The notes under the pieces were generated by a model. That model did no database searches. It had not been told where the DNA came from and saw nothing but the letters and a program-made list of their open reading frames with translations. Made by a program: the position numbers and the translations under genes. DNA of 64,000 nucleotides, from NCBI GenBank assembly GCA_002007465.1, contig LNAC01000009.1:3997526-4061525 (forward strand), written 5' to 3'. The stretch's first letter is position 1. Each line of letters begins with the position of its first letter. Shown here piece by piece: positions 12,125-23,479 of this stretch. This stretch comes from Ailurus styani (lineage: Eukaryota; Chordata; Mammalia; Carnivora; Ailuridae).

Positions 12125-12600
12125 GGTATAGACTGTGTCCCCCAAAATTCATGTTGACACCTATTCCCTCGATGTGATAGCATTTGGAGGAGGGTTTTTA
12201 GGTGGTGATGAGGTCACGAGGGCAGAGTCCTCATGAATGGAATTAGTGCTCTTACAACAGAGACACAGGGGCACAGAGGGCTGGCTCAGCTGGTAAGAGT
12301 ATGTGACTCAATCTCAGGGTAGAATTGAGTTTGAGCCCCACGCCAAGTGTAGAGTTTAATAAAAACATTAAAAAATTAAAAGAGACACAGAGACTACTTT
12401 GCCCTTTTGGCCATGTGAAGACACATGGAAAAGATGTGCTACCTATGAACCAGAGAGTAGGTCCTCCCTAGACACAGAATCTGCAAACGCTTTGACCTTG
12501 GACTTCTTAGCCTCCAGAACTCTGAGAAATAAATTTCTGTTGTTTATAAGCCACCCAGTCTATGGTATTTTGTTATAGTAGCCCAAATGGACTAATGTAC
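12125..12600 (+). mobile_element. MaLR-type (MLT1-like) LTR
   Basis: Shows GACTGTGTCCCCCAAAATTC, a 'gaggtcacgagggcagagtc' block, CCTCCAGAACTCTGAGAAATA, and TTATAAGCCACCCAGTCTATGG with ACTAATG at the end. The subfamily name is by memory. It is non-coding and interrupted by the SINE at 12269-12380. Confidence 0.6.
12269..12380 (+). mobile_element. Older tRNA-type carnivore SINE
   Basis: Short form without the CT-rich tail: GGCTCAGCTGGTAAGAG, then TGAGCCCCACGCCAAGTGTAGAG. Target duplication AGAGACACAG is perfect (12259-12268 and 12381-12390). Confidence 0.85.
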
Positions 12601-13964
12601 CATATTAGTACAGAAAGAACTAATTCAGTTATTTAATGACTATATAGTTCCTGCTATATGGACATATCCTAATTTATTCTTCTTATAGAATTTCAATTGT
12701 CTGGGCTTTTGAAATTAAGAGCAATGCTATTATAATAGACACATTATAATTATACATCTGTGCGTAACTACCTTAGCATATCTTTTGGAAATATCTATAA
12801 GGTAATCTCTACCAATGGAATTGCTGGGTCAAAGGGCTGTGCGTTTGACATTCTGATGTGTATTATGAAGCTACTTTCCAGAAAGGTTGTACCAAAACAC
12901 ACTCCTACCTACAATGAACAACAAGTCTACTCCTCCACACTCTTAAGAACACTAGACATTATCAAATCAGGAAAAAAAAAGTTTGCAAATGTCTTAAGTG
13001 AATAATCCATGACTCGTTGTTTTGATCAACATTTCTTTAATTATGAATGAGAATGATATTCTTTATTCATGTTTACTGGTCATTTGTTTTTCCTATAAAT
13101 TATCAGTCATATTCTTTGCTCAAATAAATTGGGCAATTCATCTTACTGATTTGTAGTTTTTTACAAATGCAGGAAATTAACTTTGAAATGTATACAAATT
13201 ACCCAATCTTTGCTTTTATGGCTCCAGGGTTTTGTATTAGACACAGAAAGGCATTCCCAACTCCAAGATTATTTTTAAAAAGTAAAAAGAATTATTTAGT
13301 TTTTCCCCAGTACCATTTTTTTAAAAAGCATTTAAGTGTTTAATACACAGAGTTTGTTTTGGCATAAGGCGTAAGGTTGCGATTCCGGCCTTTTTCCCTC
13401 CAAAATGTCTAGCCTATTTTTCCAACACTGTTACTGAAAACTAATCTTTTTCTCAAAATTTCAAGTATCTTTTGTGGAATCTTAAGTGACTGAGAACAAG
13501 ACTTTTAAAAATATTCTACAAAAATAAATGTCATAAGTAATATTGAAGGAAATGGTGGAATAGGAAGCTCTAGGGATCAGTTCCTCTACCAAAACAACCA
13601 GTAAGCTGCTGAATAATCAGAATCAACTATTTCAGAACTCTGGAATCTGATCAGACACTTGTAGCAACCAAGACAATGCTGGCTGAAGAGAGAGGCTGTT
13701 GAACCTCACTAAGAGAGCTGTATGCACAAACTAACTATAATTCCCATTCCTCACCCCTGCACCAGCCTGTGGGACAGTGGCCCACATTCCTAAAGTGGCT
13801 GGCTCATGCCAGGGAGGACAACAAGAATTATATCCTTCAAAAGCTCAGGGGTTTGCATTCTGGCCAGTATGGTGGATCCACATAGCTTTGTTTTGGCCCG
13901 GTCAAGCTGCAGTGGTTTCCCCAGCAGCAGCGATCATACATTTTTTTTCGACCGTTAAGGTTTT

Positions 13965-14157
13965 TGTTTTTTTTTTTTAAATATTTTATTTATTTATTTG
14001 ACAGAGAGAGATTACAAGTAGGCAGAGAGGCATGTAGAGAGAGAGGAGGAAGCAGGCTCCCTGCTGAGCAGGGAGCTCGATCCCAGGACCCTGAGATCAT
14101 GACCTGAGCAGAAAGCAGAGGCTTTAACCCACTGAGCCACCCAGGCGTCCCGTCCCT
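13965..14157 (-). mobile_element. CAN-SINE with perfect 15-bp TSD
   Basis: Antisense SINE from the T-rich end to CCACCCAGGCGTCCC. Flanked by GACCGTTAAGGTTTT at 13950-13964 and 14158-14172. Inserted in the L1 scaffold. Confidence 0.95.
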
Positions 14158-14412
14158 GACCGTTAAGGTTTTGAAAAGACAACCACACTCCCCTGCCCAT
14201 CCACCCCCAGGACCTGGGTCAAAGTATTTAAGGAAGTCTGTCAGGTCACAGGCTGACCACATAATAAAACAACAGAAACTTCAGCGACTACATGCAATAA
14301 GGGATATAGACTTTGTAAAATCATTTGGAAAAATTGTCATGTCAGCCCTCAACAAGTAACAAAATAAGTCCCACAGGATGAGAAGAATCTGATTTCAAGA
14401 GTTACCATATTA

Positions 14413-14605
14413 GGGCGCCTGGGTGGCTCAGTGGGTTAAAGCCTCTGCCTTCGGCTCAGGTCATGATCCCAGGGTCCTGGGATCGAGGCCCACATCGGGC
14501 TCTCTGCTCGGCAGGGAGCCTGCTTCCTCCTCTCTCCACCTGCCTCTCTGCCTACTTGTAATCCCTCTCTCTGTGTCAAATAAATAAATAAAAAATTAAA
14601 AAAAA
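14413..14605 (+). mobile_element. CAN-SINE with perfect 16-bp TSD
   Basis: GGGCGCCTGGGTGGCTCAGT head to A tail. Flanked by AAGAGTTACCATATTA at 14397-14412 and 14606-14621. Confidence 0.96.
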
Positions 14606-14910
14606 AAGAGTTACCATATTAGAATACATAAAACGTTTAAGCTCTCAATCAAAAACTACAAAATATACAAAGAAAAAGGGAAATAGGTGCATTCACAAGA
14701 AAAAGAATATTAGAAACTATCCCTGAGGAATTCCAGACATTGGAATTACTAGCCTAAGTTGTTAAATCATATGCCTTGAATATGCTCAAAGTGCTTTAAA
14801 AACAAAATCAAAAACAAAACTAAAGGAAACCAGGAGAAAAATGTCAGTAAGGAGACAGAAATTACAAAAATGAACAAAACTCTGGAGCCAACAAGAGTAA
14901 TAGCTGTGCT

Positions 14911-15295
14911 GTGGGCTGCATTGTGTCCCTTCAAAATTCATGTTGTAGCCCCGACTCCCCAAGTACCCTAGAATGTGACTATTTTGAGATATAAGGCCTT
15001 TAAGGAGGCAATTAAAATAAGGTGGTTAGAGTGGACCCTAATCCAATCTGACTAGTATTCTTGTAAGAAATGAAATTTGGACATGTAGAGAAACATGTGA
15101 GGTGCGCACAATGTGAAGATACAGTGAAGAGATGGCCACCTGCAAGCCAAGAAGAAAGGCCTCAGGAAAAACCAAATCTACCAACACCGTGATCTTGGGC
15201 TTTTAGCCTCCGGAATTGTGAAAAAACAAACTCCCATTATTTAAGCCATCTAGTTTGTGGTGGGTGTTTTGTTTGAAAGACATAGAAAACAAATA
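14911..15295 (+). mobile_element. MaLR-type (MLT1-like) LTR
   Basis: Shows TGCATTGTGTCCCTTCAAAA, GACCCTAATCCAATCTGACT, CAAGCCAAGAAGAAAGGCCT, and TTTAGCCTCCGGAATTGTG with a TTATTTAAGCCATCTAG end. Family naming is tentative. Confidence 0.6.
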
Positions 15296-15538
15296 CAACT
15301 TGCAATAAAATATCCACGAGAGGAGTTCAATGGCAAATTAAATAGGCAAAAGGAAAAAAAATCAGCAAACTCAAGGACAAAGCAATTGGAATTATCCAGT
15401 CGGTGGGATAGAGAGAAAAATGAAGAGAAATGAGCACAATCTGAGGTACCTGTGGAGCACCATCAAATATACCAACATGCACACCATGGGGGTCTCCAAA
15501 GAAAGAAAAGGTAGAAACAGTATTAAAAGAAATATTGT

Positions 15539-15756
15539 GGGCGCCTGGGTGGCTCAGTTGGTTAAAGCCGCTGCCTTCGGCTCAGGTCATGATCCCAGGG
15601 TCCTGGGATCGAGGCCCACGTCGGGCTCTCTGCTCAGCGGGGAGCCTGCTTCCTCCTCTCTCCTCTCTCTCTGCCTGCCTCTCTGCCTACTTGTAACCTC
15701 TCTCTGTGTGTCAAATGAATAAATAAAATCTTTAAAAAAAAAAAAAAAAAAAAAGA
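15539..15756 (+). mobile_element. CAN-SINE with perfect 14-bp TSD and long A tail
   Basis: Complete element flanked by AAAAGAAATATTGT (15525-15538 and 15757-15770). Inserted in the L1 scaffold. Confidence 0.96.
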
Positions 15757-16440
15757 AAAAGAAATATTGTTAGAAAACTTCCTAAACATGATAAAAGACA
15801 AACCCATACATCCAAGAAGCTCAAAATACTCCCAAGTAGGGTAAAATTAAAGAGATCCACATTAGACACACTAGCAGTTAAACAGCAGAAAGTCAAAGAC
15901 AAGGGACTTGAGAGCAGCAAGAAGTGCCTCATCACATAAAAAAGGCTCATTAATAAGATGCACAGCTAATTTTTCATCAAAGACTCTTGAGGCCAGAAGG
16001 CAGTGGTATGACATTTAAAGTGCTAGAAGAAAAAAATTTATAATTTTCTATCGGGCAAAACTGTCATTTCTTGAATAAAGGAGAAATTAAGACAGTCCCA
16101 GATAAACAAAAGCTAAGGGCATTCATTACCAGTAGACCTCCTCTACCAGAAATGATAAAAAGGGATCCTTCAGGCTGAGATAAAAGAATACTAGGTAGTA
16201 ATTCCAAGCCACATGAAGTAATAAAGACCATTGATAAAGATTAACATAAACATAAAAGCTGTTATTATTCTTTTGATTTATAACTCCTTTTTTCCTGTAT
16301 GCTTTAAAAAACAAATGCATAAAACAATACTTATAAATCTATGTCATAGACAACATATGAAAATGTAATCTATGACAACAACATGAAGGAGGAGGGATGG
16401 ATATGTAAGGAACAGAGTGTGTACTACTGAAACTAAGTTT

Positions 16441-16600
16441 GGGGATGCCTGGATGGCTCAGTTGGTTAAGCATCCAACTTTGATTTTGGCTCAGGTCATG
16501 ACCTTAGGGTCCTGGGTGTGCTTAAGATTCTCTCTCTCCCTCTCCACATCTCCCCACGCCCACTCAAGCGCACATGTGCACTCTCTTTAAAAAAAAAAGG
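16441..16600 (+). mobile_element. CAN-SINE, older variant
   Basis: GGGGATGCCTGGATGGCTCA head with the longer CATCCAACTTTGATTTTGGC spacer. Flanked by AACTAAGTTT at 16431-16440 and 16601-16610. Confidence 0.88.
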
Positions 16601-17484
16601 AACTAAGTTTGAATTAGTAAAACTGGGTTGTTGCTAAGTTTAAGACATTAATTGTAAACCTCAATGTAATTACTAAGAATATACATGAAAAAGAAAGAAG
16701 AGAATCAAAATGGCATATCAAAAGAAGAGTAAATAGATGTTTTTATTTTTTTAATGGTTTTTAAAAGGTAGTAATGGAGGAATTGTGGAACAAAAAACAT
16801 ACAAGATATATAGAAAACAGCTAAATGGTAGAAGTAAATCCTTACTTATCAGTATTTAAATGTAAATGGATTACACTCCTCAATTAAAAGGTGGAGATTG
16901 GCAGAATGGATTAAAAAACATGATTTATTTATATCTTGTCTATAAGAGACATGTAAAATGAGAGAAAAGATATTCCATGCAAAGAGTAACCAAAAAAGAG
17001 CTGGGGTGGCAATATTATTTTCAGACAAAAGAGACTTTAAGTCAAAAAGGTTACAATATAAACACTGAAAATATTATGCTAAATCATGCTAAATGTTAAC
17101 TTAAAGAAGCCAGACACAGAAGGACACGTTGTGTAATTCCACTTATGTGAAATATCTAGAATAAGCAAATTCAGAGACGAAAAAGCAGATTAGAGGTTAT
17201 CATGGGCTCAGGGGAATTAGAAATGGGAGTTATTACCTAATGGTTTCTGTTTGGTGTGATGAAAAAAAATGCGTGTGAAAAAAATTGGGGGATTAGAAAG
17301 TGGTGCTGTTTGCATAACATTATGAGTGTAATTAATACCACTTGAAAATGGTTAAAATGGTAAACTAAGTGATACATGTATTTTTTACCACATTAAAAAA
17401 AAACTGGGGGAAAAAGTCACATAACTTTATTTTCACTATGTCAAGGTGATAATGGTCCTTATAATTTAAAAGTATCTGACTTCT

Positions 17485-17612
17485 GGGGTGTCTGGCTGGT
17501 TCAGTTTGTGGAGCATGTGAATGTGACTCCTAATCTCGGGGTTGTGAGTTCGAGCCCCATGCTGGGTGTAGAGGTTAAAAATAAAATACTTCAGAAAAAT
17601 ATAAATAAAATA
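17485..17612 (+). mobile_element. Older tRNA-type carnivore SINE
   Basis: GGGGTGTCTGGCTGGTTCAG head, a CTCCTAATCTCGGGGTTGTG block and a GAGCCCCATGCTGGGTGTAG box-like end, then an A-rich tail. Flanks (ATCTGACTTCTG and ATCTGACCTCTG) are an imperfect TSD. Confidence 0.8.
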
Positions 17613-17869
17613 CAAGCATCTGACCTCTGCCCTTAACTGTGGGTGAGTGTGGTATTTCTACATACTCCCTGATCTCACCAACATGCAAAGCCTGAACTTC
17701 TCCTTCAGGTTTTCCTGTAATACAAGCCTATTTATAAGCTCACAAGCAGTTGTTATATATATTAATAGTATAGCTGCTGTTCCAATTAAAAAAAATTTTT
17801 TACAGAAGTAATTAACTCACTACAATAAACACATAAATAAGCACACCACCATAAAATAATATATGCAAA

Positions 17870-18000
17870 GTACCATGGGGGAATTTCTAAAATGATCAAG
17901 GAATCTCACTGTCCAGAGTTTATAATCTGGTAGGGGAGATTAAAAAAAAATGCACACAACCCTGTTATTTCAAGGCAAAGCATGATAAAAGCATCACGAG
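17870..18000 (-). repeat. L2-like LINE fragment
   Basis: TCTCACTGTCCAGAGTTTAT followed by AATCTGGTAGGGGAG resembles the antisense L2 'gagcttacaatctagtaggggag' block. Short and diverged. Confidence 0.4.
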
Positions 18001-18564
18001 AGAATTATAAACTCAAGAGAAATTCAGAGGAGGGGACTGGTATATCCTAGAGTCATATATCCCTTCACAGTAAATTTTAGTATCACCAGAATAAGAGGGA
18101 AGACTTGAGAGCAGTATATAATTCTCCCATCTACCATATCCTAACCAAAATAATCTAGGAAAAACGAAAAAAAAAATGGCCTTAGTCCTGGAAACTAGTG
18201 ACCAGAGTTACCTGGTTAAACTTTAATTAAGGACAGAGCTGAGATGGGGCCAGACTAAAAAGAGACATTACCCTTGCAACTCCACCTACTACCTCCGACA
18301 ATCCTGATAGAGCAGCAGCAATCCTGAGAGAAGAACACTAATGCCTATTCATTCAGAAGGTCCATCCATGGCTAAAATCCCAGAGTGGACTATGGGATAG
18401 GTCCTGCAGATTAGCAACATTCATAGCTGGCTATATTGAATACCAAAGGCTGCATAGAGCCTCAGCAGAAATTTTTTTAAAAACTTGACATGAGAGGGTG
18501 GGGCTCAGCAGTAGCCCAGGAAGGAGGCAGAGACACTTGCCAGTTGGGCCAAAGAGACTAAAGT

Positions 18565-18738
18565 AGGTCCCTGGGTGCTCAGTCTGTTGAGTGTCTTGGG
18601 TTCAGCTTGGATTGTGATCTCAGGGTCCTTGGATCAAGCCCCGTGTCTGGCTCTCTGTTCAGTGGGGAGTTTGCTCCTCCCTCTTACTCTCCCTCTGTGT
18701 GTTCACTCTCTCAAATAAATAAAATAGTAAAAAACAAA
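18565..18738 (+). mobile_element. CAN-SINE, diverged
   Basis: GGTCCCTGGGTGCTCAGTCT head, TCAGGGTCCTTGGATCAAGC, CT-rich part, then CAAATAAATAAAATAG. The head has lost bases compared with young copies. Confidence 0.85.
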
Positions 18739-19106
18739 CAACTTCACTAACACAGAAGAAAGTGCACAGAGCTCAAGCTCTTCTAAGAGTACGTGAGACC
18801 TAGCCTCTGGCCCCAGCCATTCAAGTTAACTCCTGGTGGCAGGATGATTCAGCCTGTCCTCCAGCTAAAGAGCTAAAGAGTTGACCCTAACTGCATTTGG
18901 GTATATGGTAAAAACAAAAACAAAAACAAAACACAGCCAAACAACCCACCCACAAAGGTAGAAATTTTTCCGACCCAAGCAGAATGTTTCCCATTAAAGA
19001 ATTAAAAACCTGATTGGTTTCATTTTTAAGTACATGGGGTCTATAAATACATTCTACAATAACAAAAAAGAAGAAAATAGTAAGGGATAAACAAAGAGCA
19101 CAGTTT

Positions 19107-19210
19107 TGTTGTTGTTTTTAAAGTAAGCTCTATGCCCAATGTGGGCTTAAATTTAAGACCCCAAGATCAAGAGTCACAAGCCACACTGACTGAGCCAGAC
19201 AGGCATCCCT
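19107..19210 (-). mobile_element. Older tRNA-type SINE, first of three stacked
   Basis: Antisense short-form SINE ending in CTGAGCCAGACAGGCATCCC. Flanked by AAAGAGCACAGTTT at 19093-19106 and 19211-19224 (perfect 14 bp). Confidence 0.88.
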
Positions 19211-19236
19211 AAAGAGCACAGTTTAGATAGCATTTT

Positions 19237-19381
19237 TATTTTTATTTATTTTTTATTTTTAGTAGGATCCATGCCCCGTGTGGAGCACAACTTGGAGCTT
19301 GAATTCACAATCCTGAGATCAAGACCTGAGTTGAGACCAAGAATCAGACACTTAATCACCTGAGCCACCGAGGTGTCCCTC
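19237..19381 (-). mobile_element. CAN-SINE, second of three stacked
   Basis: Antisense, with ATCCTGAGATCAAGACCTGA and a TGAGCCACCGAGGTGTCCC end. Flanked by TAGATAGCATTTT at 19224-19236 and 19382-19394. Confidence 0.88.
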
Positions 19382-19394
19382 TAGATAGCATTTT

Positions 19395-19588
19395 AATTTT
19401 TTAATTTTAATTTTTTTAAGATTTTATTTATTTATTTGACAGAAAGAGAGAAAGAACGTGTGCGCGCACACATACACGCACACACAGCAGGGTGAGAGGC
19501 AGAGGGAGAAGCAGACTCCCTGCTGATCCTGGGATCATGACCTGAGCGCTAGGCAGACACTTACCTGACTGAACCACCCAGGTGCCCC
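19395..19588 (-). mobile_element. CAN-SINE, third of three stacked
   Basis: Antisense element whose tail contains a 31-bp alternating purine-pyrimidine tract (19456-19486). Flanked by TAGATAGCATTTT (19382-19394) and TAGACAGCATTTT (19589-19601), so it used the same target as its neighbour. Confidence 0.9.
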
Positions 19589-20387
19589 TAGACAGCATTT
19601 TCGAAATGATGTTTCCACAAACTTATGAAAACATGGTCTTTATGGGGGAAAAAAAAAGAGCTGATGACTTAAAGATGTCAAGAAACTATTAACAGAGCAG
19701 AAATGTAATCAGGTTATTAGGTACAGAACTGCAACAGTAGAAAATGGAATCAGTGATGTGGAAGGCACTCTGGGGGAACTTCTATCAGAATGCAGGAGGA
19801 TAAAAATATGAAAACAGCAAGAGAGAAGAGAACAGAACAGGAGAAAAGGGAATAGAGATCCAACATATGGCTAGTCAGTGTCCTTGAGACAAAGAATTGA
19901 ATGGAATAGAAGGAGCAATCAACTAAAATATTTAATAGAAGAAAATTTCTGAATGAAAAATCTTGAGTGAAATTCAGAAGGCTTGCTTCAGTAGTGGGGG
20001 CAAATTAGTCCCAAACAAAATGCAGCTCTGGTCCTGTTAAACAGATCTTAAAAACAAGCCTCAAAAGGATCAAACTATTTAGAATATTTGCATAGTACAA
20101 AAATATCCAGAGCCCAAGAAAGTAAAATTCATGCCTGGCATCTAATGAAAAATCACCAGACATGCAAAGAAGCAGGAAAGTATAACCCATAACAAAGAAA
20201 GAAAAAAAATCTGATCAACAGAAACAGACCCAGAAATGACAAATTTATATAACTGGTAGAAAATTCTGTATTCTATATATTTAAGAAAATACAGGAAAAT
20301 TAAGCATAGTACATAAACGGGGAAGCTATAAAAACAAAACAAAACAAAACCCAAATAAAATTTCTACAGATTAAACACAAATAAGCA

Positions 20388-20579
20388 GGGGTGCTTGGGT
20401 GGCACAACTGTCAAGAGTCTGCCTTCGGCTCAGGTCATGATCCCAGGGCTGTGGGATGGAGCCCCACATCAGACTCCCTGCTCCTCGAGAAGCCTACTTC
20501 TCCCTCTCCCACTCCCTCTGCTCGTGTTCCCTCTCTCACAGTCTCTCTGTCAAATAAATAAAATCTTTAAAAAACAAAC
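20388..20579 (+). mobile_element. CAN-SINE with 12-bp TSD
   Basis: GGGGTGCTTGGGTGGCACAA head to A tail. Flanked by CACAAATAAGCA at 20376-20387 and 20580-20591. Confidence 0.93.
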
Positions 20580-20807
20580 CACAAATAAGCAAACACTGAG
20601 GAATAACAACACTGCAGATAAAAGATCAGTGAACCTGAAAACACAGCAATAGAAACAACCTAAAATAAAACCAGGGCGGGGGGATTCATGGGGGACTGGA
20701 AGGCGGGGAGGAGAGGGGAAGTATCGGTGAACCCTTAGAAAACTTCAAGGCACCTAACTGGGAGTCCCTGAAGGAGAAGAGGTGGAGGGTATAAAAACTG
20801 AAATTTA

Positions 20808-21005
20808 GGGGGCACCTGGGTAGCTCAGTTCTTAAGCATCTGCCTTTGGCTCCGGTCGTGATCCCAGGGTCCTGGGATTGAGCCCCGCATCGGGCTCCCT
20901 ACTCAGCAGGAAGCCTGCTTCTCCCTCTCCCACTCCCCCTGCTTCTGTTCCCTCTCTGTCTGTGTCAAATAAATAAAATCTTAAAACAAAACAAAACAAA
21001 AAACC
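20808..21005 (+). mobile_element. CAN-SINE
   Basis: GGGGGCACCTGGGTAGCTCA head, a TCCGGTCGTGATCCCAGGG block, CT-rich part and AAATAAATAAAATC with an A-rich tail. The flanks (CTGAAATTTA and CTGGAATTTA) are an imperfect TSD. Confidence 0.92.
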
Positions 21006-21862
21006 CCTGGAATTTATTTGAAGAAATAATCGTCAAAATCTTTCCAAATTTCATGACTACAACAAACCCACACATCCAGGAAACTCAACAAATTCCAAGC
21101 ACAAGAAGCATAAAGAAAATTTCACCAAGCTATACCATAATCAAATCACTTCAAACCAGTAATGAGAAAACTCTTAAAAGCAGCCAGAGGAAAAAAGACC
21201 CATTTTGTACAGACAACCACAGATAAGAAAGGCTGCAAGCTTCCTATCAGAAACAATGTCAGTCAGGAGACAGTAGACAAGGCAAGACAGGCATTTTCAA
21301 AGTACTAAAAGAAAAAAATTTGTCAACCTATATTCTATACCCAATCAAAATGGCTTTCAAAATAAAGGCAAAATACTTGTTCAGATACAGAAAGGATAAT
21401 GGAATTCATCACCAAAAAGGTCAAAAGTCAAAAGGATGGATTTATGAAAACAACAGAAAGCCAGGCAACATTATTAGTATCAAAGGAAAAGTCAATGTAG
21501 AAAGTATCAAACGGGACAAAAGCTTATTGTTCTTATTTTTTCCAAGTTTATTGTTAGTTGATGAATTCCATAATTCACAGTGAAAGTTACCTTCCAAACT
21601 ATGTGTAAATGTAATACAGCCTTCAGGAAATAAGAGTGACAAAAACATAATTGTAGTAAGAAATATAATTTTTCCTCTTTTAATCCTTTAATCAGGTAGG
21701 CAAAGGATAACTGGGACGTAGAAACTTAGACTGGTATCCCTGGTAATGCGATTTTAAATGAAACATACAACCTCTACAGTCTACAAATAACACATCTTCT
21801 TTTTTAAGTTTTTATAGGGCATTTACAAAAAGAAAAAAAAGTGGGTGGACACACCAGACCAG

Positions 21863-21969
21863 AGTCACATGGCATTCTGGTTTGTTTTCTTTAATCTCTT
21901 GTGGGTCAAGTGCACTGTGAGTATGGCACACTGGAGAAACTGAGTCACTGCTCCCATCCCACTGAGAGC
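21863..21969. repeat. 107-bp direct repeat, copy 1 (unassigned)
   Basis: Begins AGTCACATGGCATTCTGG and ends CCCACTGAGAGC. It matches 22729-22835 at 103 of 107 positions by eye. Downstream lie AATAAA (about 21991) and a short A run (22012-22020), as in a retroposed 3' end. I do not recognise the family. Confidence 0.9.
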
Positions 21970-22204
21970 TACATGTGACTATACCATGTAATAAATCGAG
22001 AAATATTAAAGAAAAAAAAAATCTTAAAAACCCCACCCAATAATCAAACAAAAATCTTAATTCTAAAACAATGAAGAAACTCAAACTAGCATGTCAAATT
22101 CACAAAATTAGGAATAAGAAATGGACTATAGCGACATTATAGAAACTTTAAGACAGAAGACAATTCCACACTAAGAAATTTTAAAATCTCATGGATAAAG
22201 TTTT

Positions 22205-22404
22205 TATTTTATTTTATTTTATTTTTTTTTATTCATTTGACACAGAGAGAGAGATTACAAGTAGGCAGAGAGGCAGGCAGAGAGAGAGGAGGAAGCAGGC
22301 TCCCCGCCGAGCAGAGAGCCCGATGTGGGCCTCGATCCCAGGACCCTGGGATCATGACCTGAGCTGAAGGCAGCGGCTTTAACCCACTGAGCCACCCAGG
22401 CACC
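22205..22404 (-). mobile_element. CAN-SINE with perfect 17-bp TSD
   Basis: Antisense element with a TTTTA-repeat tail. Flanked by CTCATGGATAAAGTTTT at 22188-22204 and 22405-22421. It lies between the two 107-bp direct repeats. Confidence 0.95.
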
Positions 22405-22728
22405 CTCATGGATAAAGTTTTATAGAAAAATATAAATTATCAGAATTGACCTGAGAAGAAAAAAAATCTTAACAGATTACTGTGCAGAAATTATAAAACA
22501 GTTCAAAGGATTCCCAAAAGCACACCAGGCCTAGAATAATTTACGGAAAAATTCTGTAAAACCAATTAATTTCTATGCTGTATAAACTGTTTCAGAGGGG
22601 AAAGAGGAGCAAGGGAATAATGGTGGGAGAAAGCTTACTAATTACTTTTATTTAAACCCTGGTATCAAAATTAGACATGAAAAAACTATAAGCCCACCTC
22701 ACTTATTAACATAGAAAGAAAAGTTAGA

Positions 22729-22835
22729 AGTCACATGGCATTCTGGTTTGTCTTCTTTAATCTCTTGTGGGTCAAGTGCACTGTGAGTATGGCACACTGA
22801 AGAAACTGAGTTACTGCTCCCATCCCACTGAGGGC
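22729..22835. repeat. 107-bp direct repeat, copy 2 (unassigned)
   Basis: Same segment as 21863-21969 with four substitutions and no gaps. Its flanks differ from copy 1 on both sides. The sequence after it (22.84-23.13 kb) is not recognised. Confidence 0.9.
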
Positions 22836-23146
22836 AAGGTCCTCGCCTATGGTAAAACTACCACCAGAAAGCCAGCCTGCATACCCTCTCTGAGCTCTCT
22901 TCTATTCAGGTTCACTCCTGTGCTTCCTTCTCCAAATGACATGGTGTGGTGGGAGGTAAACCTGGGAAGGATTGCTGGGACTACCCTACAAAAGGCGCAG
23001 TCTGAACTTTAAATGTGGGCACTGGGGGCAGCACTGGAAACTTCTCAGTGATATGCTGTGAAATACGTTCAGGAAAGACAATCTGCTGATGCACTAAAAA
23101 GCAGGAGTAAGTCAGAAGTACAGGCTTAATTATAAGATTTCAGCAA

Positions 23147-23328
23147 GGGCGCCTGGGTGGCTTGGTCGGTTAAGTGTCTTCCTTTGGCTCCGGTCATGAT
23201 CCCAGAGTCCAGGGATGGAGCCCCGTGTAGGACTCCCTGCACCTCAGGGAGTCTGCTTCTCCCTCTGCCCCTCACCCAGCTTGTGCTCACTTACTCTCTC
23301 TCTCAGATAATTAAAATCTTAAAAAAAA
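23147..23328 (+). mobile_element. CAN-SINE with perfect 13-bp TSD
   Basis: GGGCGCCTGGGTGGCTTGGT head to A tail. Flanked by AAGATTTCAGCAA at 23134-23146 and 23329-23341. Confidence 0.95.
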
Positions 23329-23479
23329 AAGATTTCAGCAAATACAATCAAGGTTTGAGGCAATGAAAGTAACAATGAGTATGGAAAACAGAGAGGTAGA
23401 ACTGGTAGGACTGCCTGAATTGGTCAGCAGGAAGATGCAAGGGGGAGTACAAGATACAAACAAGACCCTCAAGGGAGTG

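Larger units (their letters stand above)
11880..13480 (-). mobile_element. L1M-type LINE fragment, interrupted
   Basis: Matches the antisense 3' part of old L1s, including TGGAATTGCTGGGTCAAAGG at 12816 and a tract resembling 'gaaaggttgtaccaa'. It is split at about 12125-12600 by a MaLR-type LTR, which itself carries a SINE: a three-level nest. Confidence 0.7.
13530..17410 (+). mobile_element. Decayed L1M scaffold, broken by later insertions
   Basis: Plus-strand L1 5' region (GGAATAGGAAGCTC near 13558), a mid-body block at 15.77-16.43 kb (TTGAGGCCAGAAGGCAGTGG; CAGATAAACAAAAGCTAAGG), a short ORF2 piece near 16.99-17.05 kb (AAAGAGCTGGGGTGGCAATA) and the 3' end at 17.1-17.4 kb (GGTTAAAATGGTAAACT). 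Most of ORF2 is missing. Interrupted by four CAN-SINEs and an LTR listed separately. No intact reading frame. Confidence 0.7.
19602..21590 (+). mobile_element. Decayed L1M scaffold
   Basis: Plus-strand L1 body: GAAATGACAAATTTATATAA near 20234, a block of the 'catccaggaaactcaacaaa' kind near 21075, AAAGCAGCCAGAGGAAAAAA near 21177, then the GTACTAAAAGAAAAAAATTT block near 21301. Interrupted by SINEs at 20388 and 20808. No intact frame. Confidence 0.65.
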
